From contig NZ_LIPN01000257.1 of the NCBI RefSeq assembly GCF_001418325.1, positions 1 through 36,968 on the forward strand: a stretch of DNA of 36,968 nucleotides. The letters run 5' to 3'. Source of the stretch: Streptomyces atriruber. GTDB taxonomy: Bacteria > Actinomycetota > Actinomycetes > Streptomycetales > Streptomycetaceae. The notes beneath the pieces are model-generated. The model searched no databases, had not been told where the DNA came from, and saw nothing but the letters and a program-made list of their open reading frames with translations. The position numbers and the translations under genes are program-made. Positions 29,437-36,836 of the stretch are shown here, piece by piece (position 1 is the first letter of the stretch; each line of letters starts with the position of its first letter).

Positions 29437-30204
29437 TCACAGCGGCCCGCCTCCGAGGAGCTGGCCGCCGTCCACGACGAGGGTCTCCCCCGTGATCCAG
29501 CGGGCGCCGTCCCCGGCGAGGAACGCCACGGCCTCCCCCAGGTCCTCCGGTTCGCCGATGCGGCCCAGCGGGGTGGCCGCGGCGACCCGCGCCTCGTTCT
29601 CCTCCCACAGCGCCTCGGCGAGCTTGGTGCGGACCACTCCGGGGGCGATGGCGTTCACGCGGACCGCAGGGGCCAGTTCCAGGGCGAGTTGCTTGGTGAG
29701 ATGGATGAGCGCGGCCTTGGAGACGTGGTAGATACCGACGTCCTCGGCGACCGAAAGGCCGCCGATGGAGGCGGTGTTGACGACGGAGCCGCCGTGCTCG
29801 CCCATCCATGCCTGCACCGCGAGCGACGTCCACAGGATGGGCGCCCAGAGGTTGACGTCCATCGTCTTGGCGAAGCGCCCGTGGTCCTGGTCGATGACCG
29901 GGCCGTACGCGGGGTTCGTACCGGCGTTGTTGACGAGGATGTCGAGGCTGCCGTACGTCGCGACGGTGTGGTCGACGCAGGCGCGCGCGGCCTCCTCGTC
30001 GGTGGCGTGGGCCCCGAACCCGCTCACCCCGACGCCCAGTTGGGCTGCTGCCTCCTTGGCGCGTTCCTCGCTGCGCGAGGTGACCACGACCTGGGCGCCG
30101 CGGTCGCGCAGTGCTGCGGCCGCCGCGAGTCCGATGCCCCGCGAGGCGCCGGTGACGACGGCGACCTTCCCTGCCAGGGAGTCCTTGGCGCCCGGCGTAC
30201 TCAT
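29437..30204 (-). CDS. SDR-family oxidoreductase
   Basis: This 255-residue classical short-chain dehydrogenase/reductase has the NAD(P) motif VVTGASRGIGLAAAAALRDR, the NNAGTNPAYGP strand, the catalytic Ser in VVNTASIGGL and YHVSKAALIHL (Tyr-x-x-x-Lys). The C-terminus WITGETLVVDGGQLL is typical. SRSEERA after beta-2 suggests NADP preference. The start ATG 30204 overlaps the acyl-CoA dehydrogenase stop (ATGA), so they form one operon. With that enzyme it probably handles oxidation of a hydroxy or keto acyl intermediate. Confidence 0.92.
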   Translation of the reverse strand: MSTPGAKDSLAGKVAVVTGASRGIGLAAAAALRDRGAQVVVTSRSEERAKEAAAQLGVGVSGFGAHATDEEAARACVDHTVATYGSLDILVNNAGTNPAYGPVIDQDHGRFAKTMDVNLWAPILWTSLAVQAWMGEHGGSVVNTASIGGLSVAEDVGIYHVSKAALIHLTKQLALELAPAVRVNAIAPGVVRTKLAEALWEENEARVAAATPLGRIGEPEDLGEAVAFLAGDGARWITGETLVVDGGQLLGGGPL

Positions 30205-31421
30205 CGGCCGCTCCGCTCGTTCTCGCGGCGACGCAGCTCCCGCAGCGCGATCGCACGCTTGTGCACCTCGTCGGGACCGTCCGCGAGCCGCAGAGTGCGC
30301 AGATGTGCGTACATGCTGGCGAGCGGGAAGTCGTCGCTGACACCCCCGCCACCGTGCACCTGGATCGCCCGGTCGACGACCTTGAGGGCGACCTCGGGCG
30401 CGGCGACCTTGATGGCGGCGATCTCCGTGCGGGCTTCCTTGTTGCCGACGGTGTCCATCAGGTAAGCGGCCCTGAGGGTCAGCAGACGTGCCATGTCGAT
30501 CTCGACGCGGGACTCGGCGATCCAGTCCTGGATGTTCGCCCGGTCGGCGAGCGGCGCACCGAACGTCGTGCGCGACGTGGCGCGGTCGATCATCAGGTCC
30601 AGGGCGCGCTCCGCCATGCCGATCGTGCGCATGCAGTGGTGGATGCGGCCGGGGCCGAGCCGCGCCTGGCTGATCATGAAGCCGTCGCCCTCGCCCGCGA
30701 GCAGGGCGGTGGCGGGGACGCGTACGTCCTCGAAGAGCACCTCCGCGTGGCCCTCGCGGTCCTGGTAGCCGAAGACCGGGAGGTTGCGCAGAACCGTGAC
30801 GCCGGGGGTGTCGAGCGGGACGACCATCATGCTCTGCTGGCGGTGGCTCGGCCCTTCCGGGTCGGTCTTGCCCATGACGATGAGCACCCGGCAGTTCTTG
30901 TGCAGGGCGTTGGAGGTCCACCATTTGCGGCCGTTGAGGACGTAGTCGTCGCCGTCGCGGACCATCCGCATCTCGATGTTGCGGGCGTCGGAGCTGGCGA
31001 CGGCGGGCTCGGTCATGGCGAACGCGGAGGCGATCTCGCCGGCGAGCAGCGGCTTCAGCCACTTCTCCTTGTGCTCGTCGGTGCCGAAGAGCGTGAGGAC
31101 CTCCATGTTGCCGGTGTCCGGCGCGTTGCAGTTGGTGGCCTCGGGGGCGAGGTGCGCGCTGCGGCCCATGATCTCGGCGAGCGTCGCGTACTCCAGGTTG
31201 GTCAGGCCGGGGCCCCACTCCGGGTGGGGGTGGAAGAGGTTCCACAGGCCCTGCTTCCTGGCCTCGGCCTTGAGCTCCTCTAGGACCGGCGGGTGGCAGT
31301 GCGGGTCGCCCGACTCCGCCATCTGGGCGTCGTACACCGCCTCGGCCGGATAGACGTGCTCGTCCATGAAGGCGAGCAGCCGTTCCTGGTACTCCTTGGC
31401 CCTGTCGGTCACGTCGAACAC
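30201..31421 (-). CDS. ACAD10/11-like acyl-CoA dehydrogenase
   Basis: This 406-residue FAD enzyme has AFAMTEPAVASSDARNIEMR, WWTSNALHKNCRVLIVMGKT and IQVHGGGGVSDDFPLASMYA. These are closer to the ACAD10/ACAD11 group, which acts on phosphorylated 4-hydroxyacyl-CoA, than to short-chain dehydrogenases. The GTG at 31421 was chosen because GGAGG lies 8 bases before it and homology starts with FDVTDRAKEYQERL. The frame stays open upstream to an ATG at 31592 that overlaps the HAD stop (TGATG), which would add a 57-residue low-complexity extension. The kinase partner (APH domain) usual for this pathway is missing. Confidence 0.88.
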   Translation of the reverse strand: MFDVTDRAKEYQERLLAFMDEHVYPAEAVYDAQMAESGDPHCHPPVLEELKAEARKQGLWNLFHPHPEWGPGLTNLEYATLAEIMGRSAHLAPEATNCNAPDTGNMEVLTLFGTDEHKEKWLKPLLAGEIASAFAMTEPAVASSDARNIEMRMVRDGDDYVLNGRKWWTSNALHKNCRVLIVMGKTDPEGPSHRQQSMMVVPLDTPGVTVLRNLPVFGYQDREGHAEVLFEDVRVPATALLAGEGDGFMISQARLGPGRIHHCMRTIGMAERALDLMIDRATSRTTFGAPLADRANIQDWIAESRVEIDMARLLTLRAAYLMDTVGNKEARTEIAAIKVAAPEVALKVVDRAIQVHGGGGVSDDFPLASMYAHLRTLRLADGPDEVHKRAIALRELRRRENERSGR

Positions 31422-31591
31422 GGGTCGTCCTCCAACGGTCTTGGATCCGGTGGTGCCGGAGCCGGAAATCTTGGGGCCGGAAGTCTTGGGTCCGGAAGTC
31501 TTGCGTTCGGCTTGTCCGGCAATCCTGGTCCGGAGCCGGGTCCGGGCCCGGGGCTCGCCCTCTGGATACACCGCCGGGCCGTCGGCCCGCA
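31422..31591 (-). repeat. low-complexity spacer with three 15-bp repeats
   Basis: Three copies of a 15-bp unit start at 31462, 31477 and 31492 in the gap between the HAD and acyl-CoA dehydrogenase genes. In the dehydrogenase frame they read as KTSGP-type repeats. Codon choice here (ATT, AAG-ACT, CAA, CCA) is less GC-biased than in neighbouring genes, so the stretch is probably untranslated. Confidence 0.6.
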
Positions 31592-32242
31592 TCAGGCTCC
31601 GGTGGCCGGTGCGAGCAACCCGGTCAGCTGCGCCGCCGTCGTGGGCGCGTCGCGGTGCACGACTCCGGCGATGCCGACCCGCTCCGCCGCCACGATGTTC
31701 TGCGGCAGGTCGTCCACCATCACGGTGTCCTCGGGCCGTACGCCGAGACGCTCGCACGCGACCGCGTACGCACGGCGCGACGGCTTGCGCACCCCGATCT
31801 CCCCGGACACCGTCACGGCGTCGAACATCGCGGGCAGGTCGAAGCCGTCGTAGCAGTGGTCGCCGAGGGAGTTGGAGAGCAGTCCCACGCGGTGCCCGTC
31901 GGCCCTCACCTTCGCCACCAGGGCGATCATGCCGGGGTCCGGGTGCAGCCGGGACTGGATGCGGCGCACCAGGCCCGACCCATCCGCCGCCGCCCCATGG
32001 GCCCGCAGCCGCGCCGCGAAACCGTTCTCGAACTCCCGCTCGCCGATGCGGCCCTCCTCGTGCGCCACGAGCAGCCTGCGGCTCTCCTCGTCCCGGGAGA
32101 GGAGCCGGAGCAACAGCCGCGGATCGTCGGCCAGTTCCGTGCCGAGATCCTCGAAGGCGGCGACGACGCTGGTGGTCAGGACCCCGCCGAAGTCGAACAG
32201 GACCGCACTACGCGGCTGCTCGGCACTCCCCACATCACTCAT
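31592..32242 (-). CDS. HAD-superfamily hydrolase, ACAD10/sEH-type
   Basis: This 216-residue HAD-IA-like protein begins MSDVGSAEQPRSAVLFDFGG. The nucleophile motif is FDFGGVLTTS; the second acid normally found at D+2 is Gly, as in the HAD domains of ACAD10-like proteins, so phosphatase activity is uncertain. Motif II is VGLLSNSLGD, motif III Lys is in GVRKPSRRAYAVAC and motif IV is TVMVDDLPQNIVAAERVG. The start ATG 32242 was chosen by homology. It is the first gene of the HAD-ACAD-SDR operon and diverges from the epoxide-hydrolase-like gene. In mammals such a HAD domain is fused to either an acyl-CoA dehydrogenase or an epoxide hydrolase. Confidence 0.86.
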   Translation of the reverse strand: MSDVGSAEQPRSAVLFDFGGVLTTSVVAAFEDLGTELADDPRLLLRLLSRDEESRRLLVAHEEGRIGEREFENGFAARLRAHGAAADGSGLVRRIQSRLHPDPGMIALVAKVRADGHRVGLLSNSLGDHCYDGFDLPAMFDAVTVSGEIGVRKPSRRAYAVACERLGVRPEDTVMVDDLPQNIVAAERVGIAGVVHRDAPTTAAQLTGLLAPATGA

Positions 32243-32281
32243 CGCACCGCACCTTCGCTCGTCTCGGGTCCCGTCAACGTA

Positions 32282-32410
32282 TTTGAATCCGGGTTCAAGT
32301 TCAAGGGTCGAGAGACCGTCGGCGCATCTCGCCGCAGCAGCCGAAGCTCCCGGGGGGGCCTCGGACACCCCGGGCACCCTGTACATTCGAATCCAACTTC
32401 AAGTTCAATG
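32282..32410. promoter_or_regulatory. duplicated 25-bp operator-like element
   Basis: Two related 25-bp elements, 32282-32306 and 32386-32410, share 20 positions, including GAATCC at the same offset and the block TTCAAGTTCAA. The first contains TTGAATCCGGGTTCAA, a near-perfect palindrome. They lie 104 bp apart in the region between the HAD operon (minus) and the hydrolase-TetR pair (plus). They are the natural target for the TetR regulator encoded at 33475. Confidence 0.68.
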
Positions 32411-32478
32411 TTGTGAACGCGGCACCGAACGGCGCGAGTCGGTCGCGCGGCCACCTGCGGACCACGGAGGTTCTGCAC

Positions 32479-33420
32479 ATGTCGACACACATCACCCTCG
32501 CCGAGTGGGAGAGCGTCGCGACGCGCGAGGTCGCCTCGGGCGACATCACGCTCCGCGTCTTCGACCACGGGGACGAGCGGCCGGGCAGGCCGCCGGTGGT
32601 CCTGTGCCACGGCTTTCCCGAGCTGGCGTTCTCCTGGCGCCACCAGCTCTTCGCGCTGGCGCGGGCGGGGTACCGCGTCCTCGTCCCCGACATGCGTGGA
32701 TTCGGCGGGAGTTCACGCCCGGCCGACTCCGACGCGTACGACATCCTCACGCTCTGCGGCGACCTGACCGCGATCCTCGACGACGTCGGCGCGGACGACG
32801 CCGTCTTCGTGGGGCACGACTGGGGCGCCGCCGTGGTGTGGCAGCTGGCGCTGGCCCACCCGGAGCGGGTGCGCGCGGTGGCCGGGATGAGCGTGCCGGT
32901 GGCGCGGCGGGCCCCGGCGCCCCCGATCCCGATCCTGCGCAAGCGCCTCGGCGACGACTTCTACATGGTGTGGTTCCAGGAGCCCGGAGTCGCGGACGCG
33001 GCCCTCGGCCGGGACGTGCGCAGGACGCTCGTCGCGAAGGAGATCTGGTCCGCTCGGTGGGCCGGGCGGAACGACGAGCCGTCATCGCCCCCGCCGTGGC
33101 TCGACGACGAGGAACTGTCCTACTACGTGGATGCGTTCGAGCGGACCGGATTCACCGGCGGACTCAACTACTACCGGAACCTCGACCGCAACTGGGAGCT
33201 CACCGAGCACCTGGCCGACCGCCGCATCACGCAGCCCTCGCTGTTCATCACCGGGTCCAAGGATCCCGTCGGGCAGTTCATGCCGACGAAGGACCACGAC
33301 CTGATGCTGACCGACCAGCGGGGGCACCTCGTGGTCGACGGCGCGGGCCACTGGATCCAGCAGCAGCGGCCCGACGACGTGAACGCCGCTCTCCTGGAGT
33401 TCCTCTCCACGGTCGGCTGA
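32479..33420 (+). CDS. epoxide-hydrolase-like alpha/beta hydrolase
   Basis: This 313-residue alpha/beta hydrolase has the oxyanion motif HGFPE (His44), nucleophile Asp114 in FVGHDWGAAVVW, an acid near Asp262 (TGSKDPVGQF) and His291 in GAGHWIQQQ. An Asp nucleophile and cap-domain tyrosines (SYYVDAF, GLNYYRN) are features of epoxide hydrolases, which open epoxides to diols through an ester intermediate. It is cytoplasmic. The start ATG 32479 has GGAGG seven bases upstream. The TetR gene follows after 54 bp. Fluoroacetate dehalogenases have a similar layout, but the HGFPE and cap tyrosines favour epoxide hydrolase. Confidence 0.9.
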   Translation: MSTHITLAEWESVATREVASGDITLRVFDHGDERPGRPPVVLCHGFPELAFSWRHQLFALARAGYRVLVPDMRGFGGSSRPADSDAYDILTLCGDLTAILDDVGADDAVFVGHDWGAAVVWQLALAHPERVRAVAGMSVPVARRAPAPPIPILRKRLGDDFYMVWFQEPGVADAALGRDVRRTLVAKEIWSARWAGRNDEPSSPPPWLDDEELSYYVDAFERTGFTGGLNYYRNLDRNWELTEHLADRRITQPSLFITGSKDPVGQFMPTKDHDLMLTDQRGHLVVDGAGHWIQQQRPDDVNAALLEFLSTVG

Positions 33421-33474
33421 TAACATCCGCTGCCACCGATACGTACAGGTTCGACCGACAGTGAATGGATCGCA

Positions 33475-34131
33475 GTGGCTGCCCAGGCCCCGGCCGCAGA
33501 CGGCGGCCAGAAGCAACCGATCACGCCCCGCAGCGCCCGCGGCGTCAGGACGCGCAACGCACTGATCGCCGCCGCGCGCGAGGTGTTCGAGCGCGACGGA
33601 TATCTGGACGCCCGCATCACGGACATCTCCAAGGCGGCGCACGTCGCCTCCGGGTCGTTCTACACGTACTTCAACAGCAAGGAAGAGATCTTCCAGGCGC
33701 TGGTCGAGCAGGTGCAGGAGGAGATGCTCCACCCGCACCTGCGCGAGCGCACCGGCATCACCGACCCCCGCGAGCTCATCGACGCGTCGAACCGCGAGTA
33801 CCTGCGGGCGTACAAGAAGAACGCCCGCCTCATGGCTCTGTTCGAGCAAGTCGCCCAGGTGGACGAGCAGTTCATGGCGCTGCGCATCGAGCGCGGCAAC
33901 GCGTTCGCCCGGCGCAACGCCAAGCTGATCCGGACCCTGCAGGAGAACGGCCAGGCCGACACGAGCCTGGATCCGCTGATCACCGCGCACGCCCTGTCCG
34001 TCATGGTGAGCCGCATGGCCTACATGGTGTTCGTGCTCGGGCAGCGCATCCCGTACGAGCGGCTCGTCACGACGCTCAACACGATCTGGGAGAACGGGCT
34101 GCGGCTGCGGGACCCCGCGCCCGAGGCCTGA
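33475..34131 (+). CDS. TetR-family transcriptional regulator
   Basis: This 218-residue repressor-type protein has an N-terminal HTH, TRNALIAAAREVFERDGYLD followed by ARITDISKAAHVASGSFYTY and FNSKEEIFQAL, and an all-helical ligand-binding C-terminal domain. The start is GTG 33475; no strong ribosome-binding site is visible, which suggests modest expression. It lies 54 bp after the epoxide-hydrolase-like gene. The probable ligand is an acyl-CoA or fatty acid, as with other TetR proteins next to acyl-CoA dehydrogenases, and its likely operators are the paired elements at 32282-32410. Both points are inference. Confidence 0.9.
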   Translation: MAAQAPAADGGQKQPITPRSARGVRTRNALIAAAREVFERDGYLDARITDISKAAHVASGSFYTYFNSKEEIFQALVEQVQEEMLHPHLRERTGITDPRELIDASNREYLRAYKKNARLMALFEQVAQVDEQFMALRIERGNAFARRNAKLIRTLQENGQADTSLDPLITAHALSVMVSRMAYMVFVLGQRIPYERLVTTLNTIWENGLRLRDPAPEA

Positions 34132-34178
34132 GCACGACGGCTCCCCGCAGCTCGGTCCACGGCTCCCCGGGCGCTCCG

Positions 34179-35183
34179 CTACCAGCCGCGCGCCGACTCC
34201 AGCAGGTGGTCCCTGACCAGGGCGACGTGCGGGTTGTCCGAAGAGCCGGGCCGCTGGACGAGGTAGCCGGTGTTGATGGGCGGGTCGTCCGGGTCGTTGA
34301 GCAGGAGCAGCGCGCCCGACGCCAGCTCGTCGAGACACAGGTAGCGGGGCAGCACGCTGAATCCCGCGCCGCCCACGACTGCGGCCTTGACCGCGCGCAG
34401 ATCGGGCATGGTGACGGCGGGCTTGCAGACCAGGCGCTTGCCGAAGACGTGGCGCCAGTAGCGGCGGACGATGGGCAGGTCCTCGGCGTACGCCACCAGT
34501 GGGATGCCGTGCAGCGCCGCGGGGCCGTCGGCGGCGAGCCGCGCAGGACCGCCGATCCGCTCCGCCCAGGCCGCCGTCGTGACCAGGACGAACTCCTCGT
34601 CGGCCAGGGGCACCGCGGCCAGCGCCCGGCCGCGGGGACGGGCCGTGGCGATCAGCAGGTCGTGCCGGCCCGCGCGCATCTCCTCCAGGAGGTCATCCGT
34701 CAGGCCGGTCGCGACCCGCAGCACCACGCCCTTCTCCACCAGCGGAGCGACGCGGGGCAGCACGCAGTGGGAGAGGAGCTCCGCAGGGCCCGCCACGTGG
34801 ACCGGCTCGGCGGAACTGTCACCGCCGTGGCCCGCGGCCTCCGCGAGGGCGTCCAGGGGCTCCACGATCCGGGACGCCAGCTCGTCGGCGAAGGGCGCGG
34901 GGGCCGCGCCGCGCGGCAGCCGCTCGAACAGCTCCCGGTCGAGCCTGCGCTCCAGGGAGCGGATCTGCGCGGTGACCGTGGGCTGCGACAGGCCCAGGAG
35001 GCGGGCGGCCGCGGTGAAGGATCCGGAGCGGTAGACCGCGAGGAAGGTGCGGAGCTGGTTGAGGTCGAGCGAGGCGGCACCGCCCGCGCCGCCCCAGCCG
35101 TGCGCATCGCCGAGCACCTCCTTCGAGCCGCCGTCGGCGTCGGTGTCCGCGTCGGCGTTCCCATCGGCGTCCCTATGTCCCAT
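34179..35183 (-). CDS. LysR-family transcriptional regulator
   Basis: This 334-residue protein has the classical LysR HTH (LDLNQLRTFLAVYRSGSFTA followed by AARLLGLSQPTVTAQIRSLE and RRLDRELFER) and a periplasmic-binding-like effector domain (EMRAGRHDLLIATARPRG, GGAGFSVLPRYLCLDELASG). The HTH is preceded by about 40 residues of low-complexity Asp/Ala/Gly sequence (ADGNADADTDADGG), encoded by a degenerate GTCGGC-type repeat at about 35125-35175; this extension is unusual for LysR proteins. The ATG 35183 has only a weak ribosome-binding site. Its target is unknown; it lies in the same direction as the LLM oxidoreductase and 62 bp downstream of it. Confidence 0.9.
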   Translation of the reverse strand: MGHRDADGNADADTDADGGSKEVLGDAHGWGGAGGAASLDLNQLRTFLAVYRSGSFTAAARLLGLSQPTVTAQIRSLERRLDRELFERLPRGAAPAPFADELASRIVEPLDALAEAAGHGGDSSAEPVHVAGPAELLSHCVLPRVAPLVEKGVVLRVATGLTDDLLEEMRAGRHDLLIATARPRGRALAAVPLADEEFVLVTTAAWAERIGGPARLAADGPAALHGIPLVAYAEDLPIVRRYWRHVFGKRLVCKPAVTMPDLRAVKAAVVGGAGFSVLPRYLCLDELASGALLLLNDPDDPPINTGYLVQRPGSSDNPHVALVRDHLLESARGW

Positions 35184-35245
35184 GACCGGGAGCCTAAAGG
35201 GTGCCGATGGAGCGGGCGACCACGGCACCTCGGGACCACGGCCCC

Positions 35246-36118
35246 TCAGTCCAGCAGCGGGCGCACCCGATCCGTGGCGAAGCGGATGAACCCCTCCGGG
35301 TCCGGTTCGTCCGTGGTGGGCTGCAGGACGACCGTGTCGGCCCCCGCCTCGGCGAGCCGCCCGACGGCCTTCGCCACGTCCTCGGCGTCCCCTGCGACTC
35401 CGAGCCCGGCGACGTCTTCCTTGCCCTCGCTCCGGAGCTCGGCCCGCAGCCGGGCCTCCGCGTCGGGGCCGGTCGCGGCGAGCAGGTAGACCACCACGGG
35501 GTGGGCGCCCTCGCGCCGGGCCGACTCCCGCCCCTCGTCGATGAGTTGACGGGCGCGGCGCACACCGTCCGGTCCGGTGCTCGCGTCCAGGATGGTGCCG
35601 TCCGCGGACTCTCCGGTGAGCCGCAGCGACCGCGGCCCCCGCGCGCCCGCGTACACCGCGGGGGCCGAGGCGGGCGGCCAGTCGAGCGCGACGCCGTCGA
35701 GCCGGACGTACCGCCCCCGCGTCGTGACGCGCTCGCCCGCCAGCAGGGCCCGCATCGCGTCGAGATGCTCGCGCAGGAGGGTGAGCGGCGACTCCGCCCG
35801 CGCTCCCACCTGCCCCATCCAGTCCTGCACGCCGTGCCCGACGCCGAGCATGACGCGGTCCGGGAACAGCCGGTGCAGCGTGGCCGCCTCCATGGTGGCG
35901 AGGGCGACGTTCCGCAGCGGCACGGGCAGCAGCCCGACCCCCACGCGCAGCCGCTCGGACCATGCGAGGGCGGCGGCCGCGGCCGCGATGCCGCTCTCCA
36001 GGAAGCAGTCCTCCCAGAGCCACAGCTCTTCGAGTCCCGCGTCGTCGGCCGTGCGCACCATCGCACGCAGGCGCTCGGGGGGAAGTTGGGGACGGAACAC
36101 CACGCCGAGAGTCGTCAT
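35246..36118 (-). CDS. LLM-class (F420/FMN-dependent) oxidoreductase
   Basis: This 290-residue TIM-barrel protein of the luciferase-like family shows GVVFRPQLPPERLRAMVRTA, the LWLWEDCFLESGIAAAAAAL strand-helix and VMLGVGHGVQDWMGQVGARA followed by ESPLTLLREHLDAMRALLAG. Also typical are PPASAPAVYAGARGPRSLRL and the C-terminal DTVVLQPTTDEPDPEGFIRF. Enzymes of this type in Streptomyces commonly use coenzyme F420. The substrate is unknown. The start ATG 36118 has TAGGAAG upstream. A 29-bp operator-like inverted repeat lies between it and the divergent GNAT gene. Confidence 0.9.
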   Translation of the reverse strand: MTTLGVVFRPQLPPERLRAMVRTADDAGLEELWLWEDCFLESGIAAAAAALAWSERLRVGVGLLPVPLRNVALATMEAATLHRLFPDRVMLGVGHGVQDWMGQVGARAESPLTLLREHLDAMRALLAGERVTTRGRYVRLDGVALDWPPASAPAVYAGARGPRSLRLTGESADGTILDASTGPDGVRRARQLIDEGRESARREGAHPVVVYLLAATGPDAEARLRAELRSEGKEDVAGLGVAGDAEDVAKAVGRLAEAGADTVVLQPTTDEPDPEGFIRFATDRVRPLLD

Positions 36119-36177
36119 GGCGTCTTCCTATCCCGCCCGTGGACCGCGATCAACAGGGAATCCAGGTCCCGGTCCAG

Positions 36178-36206
36178 GTAAGGGTTGTGATGTACAAGAC
36201 CCTTAC
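36178..36206. promoter_or_regulatory. operator-like inverted repeat between LLM and GNAT genes
   Basis: GTAAGGGT (36178-36185) and ACCCTTAC (36199-36206) are perfect 8-bp arms separated by 13 bp. The size and spacing are typical of a dimeric regulator site. It ends 15 bp before the GNAT ATG, so a bound protein would block that gene directly. An AAGGGTG ribosome-binding site follows at about 36209. Confidence 0.55.
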
Positions 36207-36221
36207 TCAAGGGTGATCGTC

Positions 36222-36752
36222 ATGAACCAGCCCACCGGACAACCCACCATGCTCCGCACCGGCGTTCGCCGGGCGGTGGAGGCCGACCTGCCCGAGCTCG
36301 TACGCCTGCGGGCGCTGCTCTTCGAGACCCTCGGCGGGGAGTACTTCAACCCCGCACCGGTCCAGCCGGTCCAGCCGGACCGGAACGACTGGCGCCACAA
36401 CCTGACCGCCGTGCTGAAGGAACAGCTGACGGCGGACACCGCCCGCATCCTCGTCGTGGACGCCGAACACGGACTCGCAGCCTGCGGCATCGGCACCGTC
36501 GAACAGTGGTTCCCCGGTCCGCACAACCTCACCGGCCGGGTCGGCCACGTCATCGGTGTGGTCACCGACCCCGCGCACCGGCGCCGCGGCCACAGCCGGG
36601 CGATCATGCGGGCGCTGCTCGACTGGTTCCGCGCGCAGGACGCCTCCCGGGTCGACCTGTACGCATCCACCCAGGGCGAACCGCTCTACCGGGACCTGGG
36701 CTTCGTCGACCACCCCGATCCCGCGCTCTACTGGCGCCCAGCACATCGGTGA
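36222..36752 (+). CDS. GNAT-family N-acetyltransferase
   Basis: This 176-residue acetyltransferase would transfer acetyl from acetyl-CoA to an amine. The N-terminal strand-helix is RTGVRRAVEADLPELVRLRA; the acetyl-CoA pyrophosphate loop is VVTDPAHRRRGHSRAIMRAL (R/Q-x-x-G-x-G/A type), followed by VDLYASTQGEPLYRDLGF, the usual Tyr-containing final segment. The start ATG 36222 has AAGGGTG upstream; ATG 36249 (MLRTGVRRA) is a possible shorter start closer to where homology begins. The acceptor is unknown. Confidence 0.9.
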   Translation: MNQPTGQPTMLRTGVRRAVEADLPELVRLRALLFETLGGEYFNPAPVQPVQPDRNDWRHNLTAVLKEQLTADTARILVVDAEHGLAACGIGTVEQWFPGPHNLTGRVGHVIGVVTDPAHRRRGHSRAIMRALLDWFRAQDASRVDLYASTQGEPLYRDLGFVDHPDPALYWRPAHR

Positions 36753-36836
36753 GCTCTGCGGGCCGAGTCGGCCATAAGGATTCCGGGCACCGCCCCTCCG
36801 CAGCATCATGGGAGAAGGCGAAACGGGGGTGCCGTC

